This document shows positions 1 to 9,562 of a DNA stretch of 64,000 bases, piece by piece; position 1 is the first letter of the stretch; each line of letters begins with the position of its first letter. Position numbers and translations under genes: made by a program. Origin of the DNA: Massilia atriviolacea (GTDB taxonomy: Bacteria; Pseudomonadota; Gammaproteobacteria; Burkholderiales; Burkholderiaceae_D); the NCBI RefSeq assembly GCF_003953935.1, contig NZ_RXLQ01000011.1:62001-126000 (forward strand). Direction: 5' to 3'. Below the pieces are notes generated by a model. That model was not told the DNA's origin. It searched no databases and was given only the letters and a program-made list of their open reading frames with translations.

Positions 1-1
1 C

Positions 2-1027
2 CGCTCCGATGTCGGCAAGGGTCATCCGGAGTACTACCAGGATGTCGCGGCGCGCCTGGCGCGCGAGATTCCCGGTTCGTGGTTCGCCGACCAGTTCAAC
101 AACCCGGCCAATCCGCTGGCGCACCAGACCACCACCGGCCCGGAACTGTGGGAGCAGAGCGGCCACGATCTGGACGCCATCGTGGTCGGCGTCGGCTCGT
201 CGGGCACCCTGAGCGGCCTGTCGCGCTACTTCGAAACCGTGCAGCCGAAGCTCGAATTCGTGCTGGCCGATCCCGAGGGCTCGATCCTGGCCGACTACAT
301 CAACACCGGCGTGCTGCGCGCCGACGCCGGCGCGTGGGCGGTCGAAGGCATCGGCGAAGACTTCATTCCCGCCATTGCCGACCTGTCGCGCGTGAAGCGC
401 GCCTACACCGTCAGCGACGAAGACAGTTTCGGCAGCGCGCGCATGCTGCTGCGCGAAGAAGGCGTGCTGGCCGGCTCGTCGAGCGGCACCCTGCTGGCCG
501 CCGCGCTGCGCTACTGCCGCGAACAGAGCACGCCGAAAAACGTGGTCACCTTCGTGTGCGACACCGGCACCCGCTACCTGACCAAGGTGTACAGCGACGG
601 CTGGATGGTCGACCAGGGCCTGCTCCGGCGGCCGGCCCTGGGCGACCTGCGCGACCTGATCGGACGCCGTTTCGACGACGGCGACGTGGTCACGGTGGCG
701 CCGTCCGACACCCTGCTCACCGCATTCAACCGCATGCGCAGCGCCGACCTGGCGCAGCTGCCGGTGATCGACAACGGTCGCCTGGCCGGCATCCTGGACG
801 AATCGGACCTGCTGTTGCGCGTGACGGGCGACGCCACGCGCTTTCGCGACCTTGTCGGCACGACCATGACGTCGGAACTGCAAACCCTGCGCCCGTCCGC
901 CGGGATGACCGAACTGCGCGATATACTCGACCGCGGCCTGACCGCCGTCATCAGCGAGGACGACCATTTTTACGGCCTGATTACCCGCTTCGACCTTCTC
1001 AACCACTTGCGCAGGACCTTATCGTGA
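2..1027 (+). CDS. Cystathionine beta-synthase, 3' part (5' end outside window)
   Basis: The open frame enters from the left edge and gives the last 341 residues of a PLP-dependent enzyme of the cysteine synthase/CBS fold. The PLP-phosphate loop is visible as GVGSSGTLSG (about residues 61-70 of this fragment); the PLP lysine lies upstream of the window. The last ~120 residues form a paired CBS-domain module (VTVAPSDTLLTAFNRM...LPVIDNGRLAGILDESDLL, then a second copy ending GLITRFDLLNHL). This fold plus CBS pair is the hallmark of cystathionine beta-synthase, which condenses serine (or acetylserine) with homocysteine; the regulatory ligand of the CBS pair is not inferable. The TGA stop overlaps the GTG start of the gamma-lyase (GTGA), so the two genes should be translationally coupled as a reverse transsulfuration unit. 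A cysteine synthase carrying CBS domains is the alternative name. Confidence 0.85.
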   Translation, partial: RSDVGKGHPEYYQDVAARLAREIPGSWFADQFNNPANPLAHQTTTGPELWEQSGHDLDAIVVGVGSSGTLSGLSRYFETVQPKLEFVLADPEGSILADYINTGVLRADAGAWAVEGIGEDFIPAIADLSRVKRAYTVSDEDSFGSARMLLREEGVLAGSSSGTLLAAALRYCREQSTPKNVVTFVCDTGTRYLTKVYSDGWMVDQGLLRRPALGDLRDLIGRRFDDGDVVTVAPSDTLLTAFNRMRSADLAQLPVIDNGRLAGILDESDLLLRVTGDATRFRDLVGTTMTSELQTLRPSAGMTELRDILDRGLTAVISEDDHFYGLITRFDLLNHLRRTLS

Positions 1028-1083
1028 CTACCTCCGTGACTACCTCCGTGACTACTTCCGTGACTACCTCCGTGACTACTTCC
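1024..1083 (+). repeat. Five tandem copies of a 12-bp unit GTGACTACYTCC
   Basis: Five consecutive 12-bp units start at 1024, 1036, 1048, 1060 and 1072 (a sixth begins GTGACC at 1084). Each unit holds an in-frame GTG for the downstream enzyme and a TGA in the reading frame of the upstream gene, and each encodes Val-Thr-Thr-Ser. Copy-number change by slippage would alter only the length of the N-terminal VTTS tail, not the frame. Confidence 0.95.
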
Positions 1084-2274
1084 GTGACCGACCCCCTGTC
1101 CGGCTCCAAGATCAAGAAACACCTTTCCACGCGTGTGATCCACGGCGGCCAGTCGCCCGATCCGTCCACCGGCGCTGTCATGCCGCCGATCTACGCCACC
1201 TCCACCTATGTGCAGGAGAGCCCCGGGGTGCACAAGGGGCTCGATTACGGGCGCTCGCACAACCCGACGCGCTGGGCGCTGGAGCGCTGCGTGGCCGACC
1301 TCGAAGGCGGCGCGCAGGCGTTCGCCTTCGCCTCGGGGCTGGCCGCCATTTCGACCGTGCTGGAACTGGCCGACGCCGGCTCGCACATCATCGCCGGCGA
1401 CGATATGTACGGCGGCACCTACCGCCTGTTCGAGCGCGTGCGCCGGCGCAGCGCGGGCCACGACTTCAGCTACGTCGACCTGACCGATCCGGCTGCACTG
1501 CTGGCGGCGATTCGTCCGGAAACGCGCATGGTGTGGGTCGAAACGCCGACCAACCCGATGCTCAAGCTGGCCGACTTGAAAGCCATCGGCGACATCTGCC
1601 GCGAGCGCGGCATCATCTCGGTGTGCGACAACACCTTCGCCAGCCCGATCGTCCAGCGTCCGCTGGAGCTGGGGATCGACATCGTGGTCCACTCGACCAC
1701 CAAGTACATGAACGGCCACTCGGACGTCATCGGCGGCATCGCCGTGGTCGGCGCCGGCGAGCAGCAGGCGGCATGGGCCGAGCAGCTGGGCTTTTTGCAG
1801 AATTCGGTGGGCGCGATCCAGGGACCGTTCGACAGCTTCCTGGTCCTGCGCGGCATCAAGACCCTGGCGCTGCGGCTGGAACGCCACTGCGCCAGCGCGC
1901 TGGACCTGGCCGCGTGGCTGGAAAAAGAGCCGAAGGTCGGCCGCGTTTTCTATCCGGGACTGGCCTCGCATCCGCAGCACGCGCTGGCCAGGCGCCAGAT
2001 GAACGGCTTCGGCGGCATCATCTCGATCCAGCTCGATACCGACCTGGCGGGCGCGCGCCGCTTCCTGGAACGCTGCGAGGTGTTCACCCTGGCCGAGAGC
2101 CTGGGCGGCGTCGAAAGCCTGATCGAGCACCCTGCCCTGATGACGCATGCGACCATTCCGCCGGCGCAGCGCGCGCTGCTCGGCATCAGCGACGGGCTGA
2201 TTCGCCTGTCGGTCGGCGTGGAGCACGTGGAAGACCTGCGCGACGACCTGCGCGCCGCGCTGGCCGCCATCTAG
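1024..2274 (+). CDS. Cystathionine gamma-lyase / gamma-synthase family PLP enzyme
   Basis: A 416-residue Cys/Met metabolism PLP enzyme. Seen: [18 protein letters not shown] at the N-terminus, the [13 protein letters not shown] phosphate/substrate loop, [10 protein letters not shown], the [10 protein letters not shown] and CDNTFASP motifs, the PLP lysine in [11 protein letters not shown] (about K227), and the [13 protein letters not shown]-terminal signature. Position directly after cystathionine beta-synthase argues for cystathionine gamma-lyase (cystathionine to cysteine, 2-oxobutyrate and ammonia), completing reverse transsulfuration; gamma-synthase activity cannot be excluded from sequence. 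I chose GTG 1024 because AGGA lies 7 bp upstream (1013-1016) and the GTGA overlap gives coupling; five further in-frame GTGs in the 12-bp repeat are alternatives and would trim 4 to 20 residues. The VTTS repeats form a low-complexity N-terminal tail that the family normally lacks. Confidence 0.9.
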   Translation: MTTSVTTSVTTSVTTSVTTSVTDPLSGSKIKKHLSTRVIHGGQSPDPSTGAVMPPIYATSTYVQESPGVHKGLDYGRSHNPTRWALERCVADLEGGAQAFAFASGLAAISTVLELADAGSHIIAGDDMYGGTYRLFERVRRRSAGHDFSYVDLTDPAALLAAIRPETRMVWVETPTNPMLKLADLKAIGDICRERGIISVCDNTFASPIVQRPLELGIDIVVHSTTKYMNGHSDVIGGIAVVGAGEQQAAWAEQLGFLQNSVGAIQGPFDSFLVLRGIKTLALRLERHCASALDLAAWLEKEPKVGRVFYPGLASHPQHALARRQMNGFGGIISIQLDTDLAGARRFLERCEVFTLAESLGGVESLIEHPALMTHATIPPAQRALLGISDGLIRLSVGVEHVEDLRDDLRAALAAI

Positions 2275-2300
2275 GCCCGCAGCGCTCGCGCGGCCAGGCG

Positions 2301-3890
2301 TCAGTGGCTGCGCACCTGGCCGGCCGCCTGCTGCACGTGCACCAGCACGAACTGGCCGGCCTTGAGCGGCGCGAAACCGACCGTGATGTTGACCACCCCG
2401 TGATCGATATCGTCCTGCGTGGTCGTCTCCGGACCGCAGCGCACGAAAAACGCGTCGTGCGGCGTCTTGCCCTGGAAGGCGCCCTGGCGGAACAGGCCGA
2501 CCATGAAGGCGTGGATGCTCTGGCGGATCTGCGCCCATAGCTGGTCGTCGTTCGGCTCGCACATCACCCAGCGCGTGCCGCGCACCAGGCTCTCTTCGAT
2601 GTACAGCGCGGTGCGCCGCACCGGAATGCACTTGCCCTGGGCGCCATCGGGGTCGTCGCCATGCAGCGTGCGCGCGCCCCACACGATGCGGCCCGCCGAC
2701 GCCATGCTGCGCAGGCAGTTGATGCCGAGGGGGTTGAGCATGCCGTTCTCGCTGTCGGACACCGGCACGCTCAGTTCCGGCACGCCGATCAGGGTCGCAT
2801 CCATGCCGACCGGCGCCTTCCAGACGCCGCGCTGCTGGTCGGTGCGGGCGATGATGCCCGCCACCGCGCCGCACGGCGCCAGGCGCGTCGGCCGGCCGCC
2901 GCGCTGGTCGACCGGCTGGCGCAGGCGCGGGAAGAACAGCGCCGCATTCCGGCTGCTGGTGCCGAGGGCGGCCACGCCTTCGACGGCATTGTCGACACTG
3001 TCCCACTCCGGCGGCGGATCGACCAGCAGCATGGCGCGCCGCAGTTCGCAGTAAGCGCCCGCTTCGGCCAGCAAGGCGCTGTGAACGCCCGCGTCGAGCA
3101 GGTCGCCGCCGTTGTCCAGATAGGGAGGAATGCACAGGAGGTTGAACAGGTCGGCGCGGTCGAGCGCATACAGGCCGGACTTGCGCGCCAGGTTACCCTT
3201 GCCGATGAAGTCCGCCAGCGTGAGCGGCAGTTCCTCGACGGCGCGGTCGGCATCCATCACGCCCGAATTGCTGGCGGCGCCGCACTCCCAGGCGTCGCCC
3301 TGTTGCGGCGCGCGCGGATGGCTGTCGGGGCGCCCGGCGGGCAGCTTGCCGCTCATCGTGACCAGGCGCGAGATGCTGCGCAAGACCAGGTCGACCCGGC
3401 GCGGATGGCCGGCGCCGAGCGAGACATTGCGGAATACCTCGACATGGCCGGTGGCGCTGTCGCGCACCGACAGGTTGAAGCTGTCCGGGTCGCCCGTGAG
3501 CAGTTCATGGTCGACGCGCACCTGCAGCGCATTGCCCCAGGTGCCGGGGTCGCGCGCCTGCAAGGTCAACGCGCCGGCGCGCACGATGGCATGGCTGCGC
3601 ACCACGCCGTCGATCGGGTCCGGCGCGCGGTACAGACGCACGATGACGGCCTTGCTGCCGCCGTTGAGGAAGAAATCGCGCACCGCGTATCCCAGCGCGC
3701 TGTGTTCCCACAGGCCGCCGAACAGGCGTTCGAACTGGGTGAAGCTGGCGATGCTGACCGGTTCGTCCACCGGCCCGCGCAAGGCGCGGCCGACGAACGC
3801 GGTGATCGAGGTGTCCACGCCGGCGATCGGGTACACGGAGGCGGGAAGGTGCTCGGTCACGGTGCTGGCGTAGCTCATTGCGGCATGCAT
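2301..3890 (-). CDS. Phage tail sheath-like protein (orphan contractile-tail component)
   Basis: A 529-residue protein with the full tail-sheath architecture. The N-terminus has PIAGVDTSITAFVGRALRGP and a FGGLWEHSALGYAVRDFFLNGG segment typical of sheath proteins. The C-terminal domain carries the conserved core: GINCLRSMASAGRIVWGART, the strand TALYIEESL, GTRWVMCEPND, LWAQIRQSI, and the closing AFFVRCG...ITVGFAPLKAGQFV. Sheath proteins polymerise around a tube in phage tails, R-pyocins, T6SS-like and extracellular contractile injection systems. ATG 3890 is preceded by AGGAG with a 5-bp spacer. It stands alone: no tube, baseplate, spike, gp25-like or AAA+ ATPase gene is visible nearby. It converges on the gamma-lyase gene with 26 bp between the two stops. 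Family call is firm; which machine it serves is unknown. Confidence 0.88.
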   Translation of the reverse strand: MHAAMSYASTVTEHLPASVYPIAGVDTSITAFVGRALRGPVDEPVSIASFTQFERLFGGLWEHSALGYAVRDFFLNGGSKAVIVRLYRAPDPIDGVVRSHAIVRAGALTLQARDPGTWGNALQVRVDHELLTGDPDSFNLSVRDSATGHVEVFRNVSLGAGHPRRVDLVLRSISRLVTMSGKLPAGRPDSHPRAPQQGDAWECGAASNSGVMDADRAVEELPLTLADFIGKGNLARKSGLYALDRADLFNLLCIPPYLDNGGDLLDAGVHSALLAEAGAYCELRRAMLLVDPPPEWDSVDNAVEGVAALGTSSRNAALFFPRLRQPVDQRGGRPTRLAPCGAVAGIIARTDQQRGVWKAPVGMDATLIGVPELSVPVSDSENGMLNPLGINCLRSMASAGRIVWGARTLHGDDPDGAQGKCIPVRRTALYIEESLVRGTRWVMCEPNDDQLWAQIRQSIHAFMVGLFRQGAFQGKTPHDAFFVRCGPETTTQDDIDHGVVNITVGFAPLKAGQFVLVHVQQAAGQVRSH

Positions 3891-4249
3891 GGTATCTCCT
3901 GTTTCGGTCTCGTTTTTTTACGGCTGCGGCGAACTGCGCCGATATAGCTATTAGATGCTGTTTGAAAACGATATCCTTGACATTGCTCAATGAAGCAGGC
4001 GGACTCGGCAATAGTCTTGCGCCGTGGGCTTGACAACGCTGGAGGAAAACAACGCCTGGCGGGAATCACTTGACAGCGCGGTGCGGGATTAGCGCCAAAA
4101 GCGAACGGCGCTGCGCCACATTGGTGCGCGGGCAATGCAATTCGGATAAAGCGCACGGTGTTTGCGTGTATAAGCTGGCATGCAAACTGCTGGGAACTTG
4201 CTTATCCGGCAAATGCATGGCCGCGCACGTACCATAAAGGATTCGATTG
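3891..4249. other. Divergent intergenic region, no gene seen
   Basis: 359 bp between the divergent tail-sheath gene and the unknown gene at 4250. It contains an AT-richer patch around 3935-4000 and TTGACA-like hexamers at 4030-4035 and 4070-4075 on the plus strand, but no -10 at the right spacing, so I do not name a promoter. Short open frames here lack ribosome binding sites. Confidence 0.5.
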
Positions 4250-4574
4250 ATGACGACCGCCGAACAAATCAGCATCGCCCACCTGGAAAACCAGGCGTTT
4301 GCCTTAATGTCGCGCCTGCACGTGATACTGCGGCGCGGGCAAGGCCGCGTGACCGATATCGACTACATGCGCGTCGATCCGGGCTATTGCCGCCATGTGC
4401 TGGAACTGGCCAATGCGAGCGGCAACGACGACCTGCGCCAGATCGCCGCGCGCCTGCAGGAGGTCTATTTCGGTGCGGGGGGATTGTTTGTGACAGTGGT
4501 CAAAGAACCGCTGCTGGCGCGCGCAGCGGTGCCGGCGCCAGCGGCGCCAGCGGCGCCAGCGGCGCTGAGTGCGC

Positions 4575-4874
4575 GTCCAGCCGGTGTCCAGCCGGTGCCT
4601 GTCACCGGAGTGGACACGGACGCGACAGCGGGACTTTGTCCAGCCGGTGCCTGTCACCGAAGTGGACACGGACTCGACAGCGGGACTGTGTCCAGCCGGT
4701 GCCTGTCCAGCCGGTGCCTGTCACCGGAGTGGACACGGACGCGACAGCGGGACTTTGTCCAGCCGGTGCCTGTCACCGGAGTGGACACGGACGCGACAGT
4801 GGGGCGGGGGATAAAAAATGTCCAGCCGGTGCCTGGCACCGGAGTGGACACGGACTCGACAGCGGGACCGGGGA
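4575..4874 (+). repeat. Tandem ~52-bp repeat array built on GTCCAGCCGGTGCC...GTGGACACGG
   Basis: GTCCAGCCGGTGCC occurs at 4586, 4638, 4690, 4705, 4757 and 4820, with a partial copy at 4575. Spacings are 52, 52, 15, 52 and 63 bp. Each full unit contains GGTGCC...CACCGGAGTGGACACGGAC followed by CGACAGCGGGAC; the last copy includes CCGGTGCCTGGCACCGG, a perfect 8-bp-arm palindrome. Two copies end in GGGATAAAAAA. Units are nearly identical, so recent amplification is likely. Similar GGTGCC-palindrome repeats are, to my knowledge, common between genes in this family of bacteria. Confidence 0.9.
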
Positions 4875-4880
4875 TAAAAA

Positions 4881-4908
4881 AAGCCCGCATCGTGTGCGGG
4901 CTTTTTTG
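4881..4908. terminator. Bidirectional rho-independent terminator downstream of clpA
   Basis: Nine-bp perfect stem AAGCCCGCA (4881-4889) and TGCGGGCTT (4895-4903) with a TCGTG loop, flanked by A-run on the left and T-run on the right. It ends 12 bp after the clpA stop and can serve either strand. Confidence 0.9.
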
Positions 4909-4919
4909 TTGGCTGTTGC

Positions 4920-7216
<2,297 letters not shown>

Positions 7217-7220
<4 letters not shown>

Positions 7221-7519
7221 ACTTCCTCCATCACGCACTGCAGGGGGTGCCCCGCCTTGCGCGCATGCGTTAATACAAACTCCACTTTGGTACACGCTAT
7301 ATCTTTGGAAAACACGCCACACACTCCCTTGCCATGACGATGGACGGACAGCATGATCTGCGTGGCCGTCTCCCGGTCTTTGTTGAAGTATTCCTGGATG
7401 ACCGCGACCACGAACTCCATGGGCGTGTAGTCATCGTTCAGTAGTGCTACCTGGTACAGCGGCGGCGGCTTGACCGTCTGCCGCTCCAGCAGTTGTTCGG
7501 TATCTTGCTTAGTGGCCAT
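7217..7519 (-). CDS. clpS: ATP-dependent Clp protease adapter ClpS
   Basis: A 100-residue adaptor with a flexible N-terminus followed by the ClpS core: [17 protein letters not shown], which forms the N-degron pocket (the NDD acidic residues and the Met gate), [21 protein letters not shown], and the final [21 protein letters not shown]. It binds proteins with bulky N-terminal residues and hands them to the ClpA N-domain. The stop overlaps the clpA start by ATGA, so the two are coupled. The gene is divergent from cspA, the common arrangement in proteobacteria. Confidence 0.97.
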
Positions 7520-7693
7520 ACGCTTATTCTAATGCTTTCGACGATGATGCTATGGGTAAATATCAGGGCATTTACATTTGTTTTCCATCTTACGCGTTTT
7601 CCGATCCATGCGCAGATGGCGACCTAATTCGGTAAATCAAGAGTTGCTTTTTCGCAGAGTGTGAGGAATTTGGCAATTCCCATGCAAAAGCGC

Positions 7694-7722
7694 TTGACTT
7701 GAATATTTTTTCAACCAACAAT
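7694..7722 (+). promoter_or_regulatory. Candidate sigma70 promoter for cspA in the clpS-cspA intergenic region
   Basis: TTGACT (7694-7699), a 17-bp spacer, and AACAAT (7717-7722). If used, the cspA leader would be about 110 nt, in keeping with the long structured leaders of cold-shock genes. The whole 7520-7839 interval is AT-richer than its surroundings and holds no other gene I can support. A dyad GTACTTATGTAC lies at 7737-7748. Confidence 0.35.
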
Positions 7723-7839
7723 GCGGTTATCGACTTGTACTTATGTACTTGTTGATAAGAAGTGAGCAGGCTGAGGAGGGGGCAGAAGCTTCTTGCTTTT
7801 ATGGCTCGTGTGATTGGTTATAATTTTGAAAGTTCTTTT

Positions 7840-8043
7840 ATGGCAACAGGTACAGTTAAGTGGTTCAATGATTCCAAAGGTTTTGGCTTCATCACTCCAG
7901 ATGACGGCGGCGAAGATCTGTTCGCGCACTTCTCCGCAATCAACATGAACGGTTTCAAGACCCTCAAAGAAGGTCAAAAAGTTCAATTCGAAGTCACGCA
8001 AGGCCCTAAAGGCAAGCAAGCTTCCAACATCCAGGCTGCTTAA
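7840..8043 (+). CDS. cspA: Cold-shock protein (CspA family)
   Basis: A 67-residue single cold-shock domain: [34 protein letters not shown] with both RNA-binding motifs, RNP1 (KGFGFI) and RNP2 (DLFAHF). It binds single-stranded RNA/DNA and melts RNA structure. The in-frame extension back to 7762 (MSRLRRGQ...) is not like the family; ATG 7840 gives the canonical MATGTVKWF start, with only a weak GAAAG ahead of it. The codon use is AT-richer than the neighbours, normal for a highly expressed small gene. A strong terminator follows 14 bp after the stop, so it is a monocistronic unit. Numbering among csp paralogues cannot be settled from one gene. Confidence 0.95.
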   Translation: MATGTVKWFNDSKGFGFITPDDGGEDLFAHFSAINMNGFKTLKEGQKVQFEVTQGPKGKQASNIQAA

Positions 8044-8057
8044 GCAATCACCGATGT

Positions 8058-8088
8058 AAAAAACCCCGCTTCCGAGCGGGGTTTTTTT
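8058..8088 (+). terminator. Rho-independent terminator of cspA
   Basis: CCCCGCT (8064-8070), loop TCCG, AGCGGGG (8075-8081), then seven T; preceded by A-run, so it may work in both directions. Confidence 0.93.
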
Positions 8089-8106
8089 ATCCCCGCTTTG
8101 TTCCCC

Positions 8107-8598
8107 ATGACCATCATCTTACAGCTTCTCGGCCTGGCCGACCTGCGCACGCTTGCCGCCGCGCGCACGCCGCGCCATTACGTCGGCCATGCCGCCCCCG
8201 GCGCCCTGCCCCCCGCCTTTGTCGCGCAGCGCGCGCTGGCGCACCTCGAGGCCGGCAAAAGCCCCGGCTGGTGCGCCACCTTCGTCATGCTGCGCGTGAG
8301 CGACCAGATGGTGGTCGGCGCCTGCGGATTCAAGGACGAACCGCAGGACGGCCAGGTGGAGATCGGCTATGGCGTCGCCTCCGGCTGGCACGGACAGGGC
8401 ATCGCCACCGACGCCGTGCGCGAACTGGCGCGCATCGCTTTTGCCAGCGGCGCGGTGGAGCGCGTGCTGGCGCAGATTGCGCCGGACAATATCGCCTCCT
8501 TGCGCGTGGTCGGCAAGCTCGGCTTCGAAGCCGGCGCCCGCGTGCGCGACGCCGACGGCGAGGAGCTGCTGCAGTGGGTGCTGCGCAAGCCGGCTTAG
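8107..8598 (+). CDS. GNAT family N-acetyltransferase
   Basis: A 163-residue acetyltransferase. Motif A is clear: VEIGYGVASGWHGQGIATDAVRELARIAF, in which GQGIAT is the acetyl-CoA pyrophosphate loop, followed by the family's VLAQIAPDNIASLRVVGKLGFE, the motif in which Asn and Ser contact CoA. This resembles the RimJ/RimL subgroup, but the substrate cannot be told. No ribosome binding site precedes ATG 8107; it follows the cspA terminator by only 18 bp, so expression may be weak, leaderless or depend on read-through. Codon use is ordinary. It converges with the GST gene, with 16 bp between stops. Confidence 0.85.
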   Translation: MTIILQLLGLADLRTLAAARTPRHYVGHAAPGALPPAFVAQRALAHLEAGKSPGWCATFVMLRVSDQMVVGACGFKDEPQDGQVEIGYGVASGWHGQGIATDAVRELARIAFASGAVERVLAQIAPDNIASLRVVGKLGFEAGARVRDADGEELLQWVLRKPA

Positions 8599-8614
8599 CT
8601 CAGCTTGGGTCACC

Positions 8615-9253
8615 CTAGCCGCGTTCGAAGGCGGCCATCTGGTCGCGCAGGGCTTTCTGGAAGGCCGGACGCGCCTCGCAGCGCTGCTGGTAAGCCTTGA
8701 GATTCGGATACGCTTCCACCATGGTGGTGTGGCGCAGGATGCGCAGCACCGTGGTCATCATCAGGTCGCCCGCGCTGAAGGCGCCGTCCAGATAGTCGCG
8801 CTCGCCCAGCCAGGCGGACAACTGGCGCAGGCGAACGTGCACGTCTTCCACCGCGCCCGGACGGCGCTGTTTGGCCCACTCCTCTTCGGCGTAAAAGAAG
8901 TCGATCGCGGCCAGCTGCTGGATCGGCACCTCGAGCGTATTCAAGGCCGCGAAGATCCAGCTGGTGGCGCGCGCCCTGCCCGCTTCTTCCCTGGGAAACA
9001 GGGCGCCGCTGCGCTGTGCGATATGCAGCACGATCGCGCCCGATTCGAACATCGTGAAGTCGCCATCCTGCAGCATCGGGACCTGGCCGAACGGTTGCAG
9101 GGCGAGGTAGTCGGGTGAACGCTGGTCGGGCGGGCCGATCAGGCGCACGTCGTACAGCAGGCCGGCTTCTTCGAGCGCCCAGCGCACGCGCAGATCGCGC
9201 ACGACGCCCTGGGCGAAGGGAGGAACGTATTGGAAGGCACTGATGGTCAGCAT
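8615..9253 (-). CDS. Glutathione S-transferase family protein
   Basis: 212 residues with an N-terminal thioredoxin-like domain (MLTISAFQYVPPFAQGVVRDLRVRWALEEAGL...QPFGQVPMLQDGDFTMFESGAIVLHIA) and an all-helical C-terminal domain. FGQVPMLQDG with the cis-Pro and FESGAI are the glutathione-binding motifs. It should conjugate or reduce small electrophiles; substrate unknown. ATG 9253 has GGAGA 8 bp upstream; the open frame continues upstream but the extension lacks any GST homology. A near-perfect palindrome lies at 9272-9295, just ahead of the ribosome binding site, suggesting repressor control. C-terminal part includes FSAGDLMMTTVLR, the usual ADxxL-like helix. Confidence 0.9.
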   Translation of the reverse strand: MLTISAFQYVPPFAQGVVRDLRVRWALEEAGLLYDVRLIGPPDQRSPDYLALQPFGQVPMLQDGDFTMFESGAIVLHIAQRSGALFPREEAGRARATSWIFAALNTLEVPIQQLAAIDFFYAEEEWAKQRRPGAVEDVHVRLRQLSAWLGERDYLDGAFSAGDLMMTTVLRILRHTTMVEAYPNLKAYQQRCEARPAFQKALRDQMAAFERG

Positions 9254-9271
9254 GGCGGGCGTCTCCGTTAA

Positions 9272-9295
9272 ATGGTGAATTTTACAATTCACCAT
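9272..9295 (-). promoter_or_regulatory. Perfect palindrome upstream of the GST gene, candidate operator
   Basis: Two 10-bp arms, ATGGTGAATT (9272-9281) and AATTCACCAT (9286-9295), with a 4-bp TTAC centre, placed 19 bp before the GST start codon. Size and symmetry fit a dimeric winged-helix or TetR-type repressor site. No regulator gene is adjacent. Confidence 0.5.
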
Positions 9296-9562
9296 CATAG
9301 ACTTTTCCAGCAATGCCATGCGCCAGCCAGCTACACGTGTCGCGCGCATCGTGCCCTCAACGCCGCGACGATCCGCGCCAGGCCGTGTGCCTGTACTTCC
9401 AGCAACGCGGCGGCGGCTAGCTGCTCCACCGGCGCCGCGTTCTGCTGCGTGAGGTATCGATAGCGCTGACTGCCCCCTTGATCGCACCACCCACTGGCCG
9501 GGAAACCGAGCAACAGTGGATGGATCGGGCCGATGATGCGCTATGCCGTGCGGCCGATGGCC
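9296..9562. other. Intergenic region between GST and S8 protease genes, no gene seen
   Basis: GC-rich; open frames up to 69 residues exist on both strands but none has a ribosome binding site or recognisable motif. No hairpin with a T-run was found after the protease stop. It may hold decayed coding sequence. Confidence 0.4.

Noticed and set aside
1024-1083. Phase-variable frameshift switch at the 12-bp repeat
   Set aside because: Unit length is a multiple of three and every unit restores the same start and stop, so slippage cannot switch the gene off.
970-3135. 721-residue minus-strand frame across the gamma-lyase and tail sheath genes
   Set aside because: It is antisense to one real gene and out of frame with another; the product has no recognisable motif.
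4575-4874. CRISPR array
   Set aside because: Units are contiguous near-identical 52-bp repeats without unique spacers and no cas genes are near.
7819-7824. Perfect TATAAT right before cspA
   Set aside because: It would start transcription within about 10 nt of the ATG and has no -35; cold-shock genes have long leaders, so the upstream TTGACT/AACAAT pair was preferred.
9331-9513. 60-residue minus-strand frame between the GST and protease genes
   Set aside because: No ribosome binding site and no recognisable domain; could be decayed sequence but cannot be supported as a gene.
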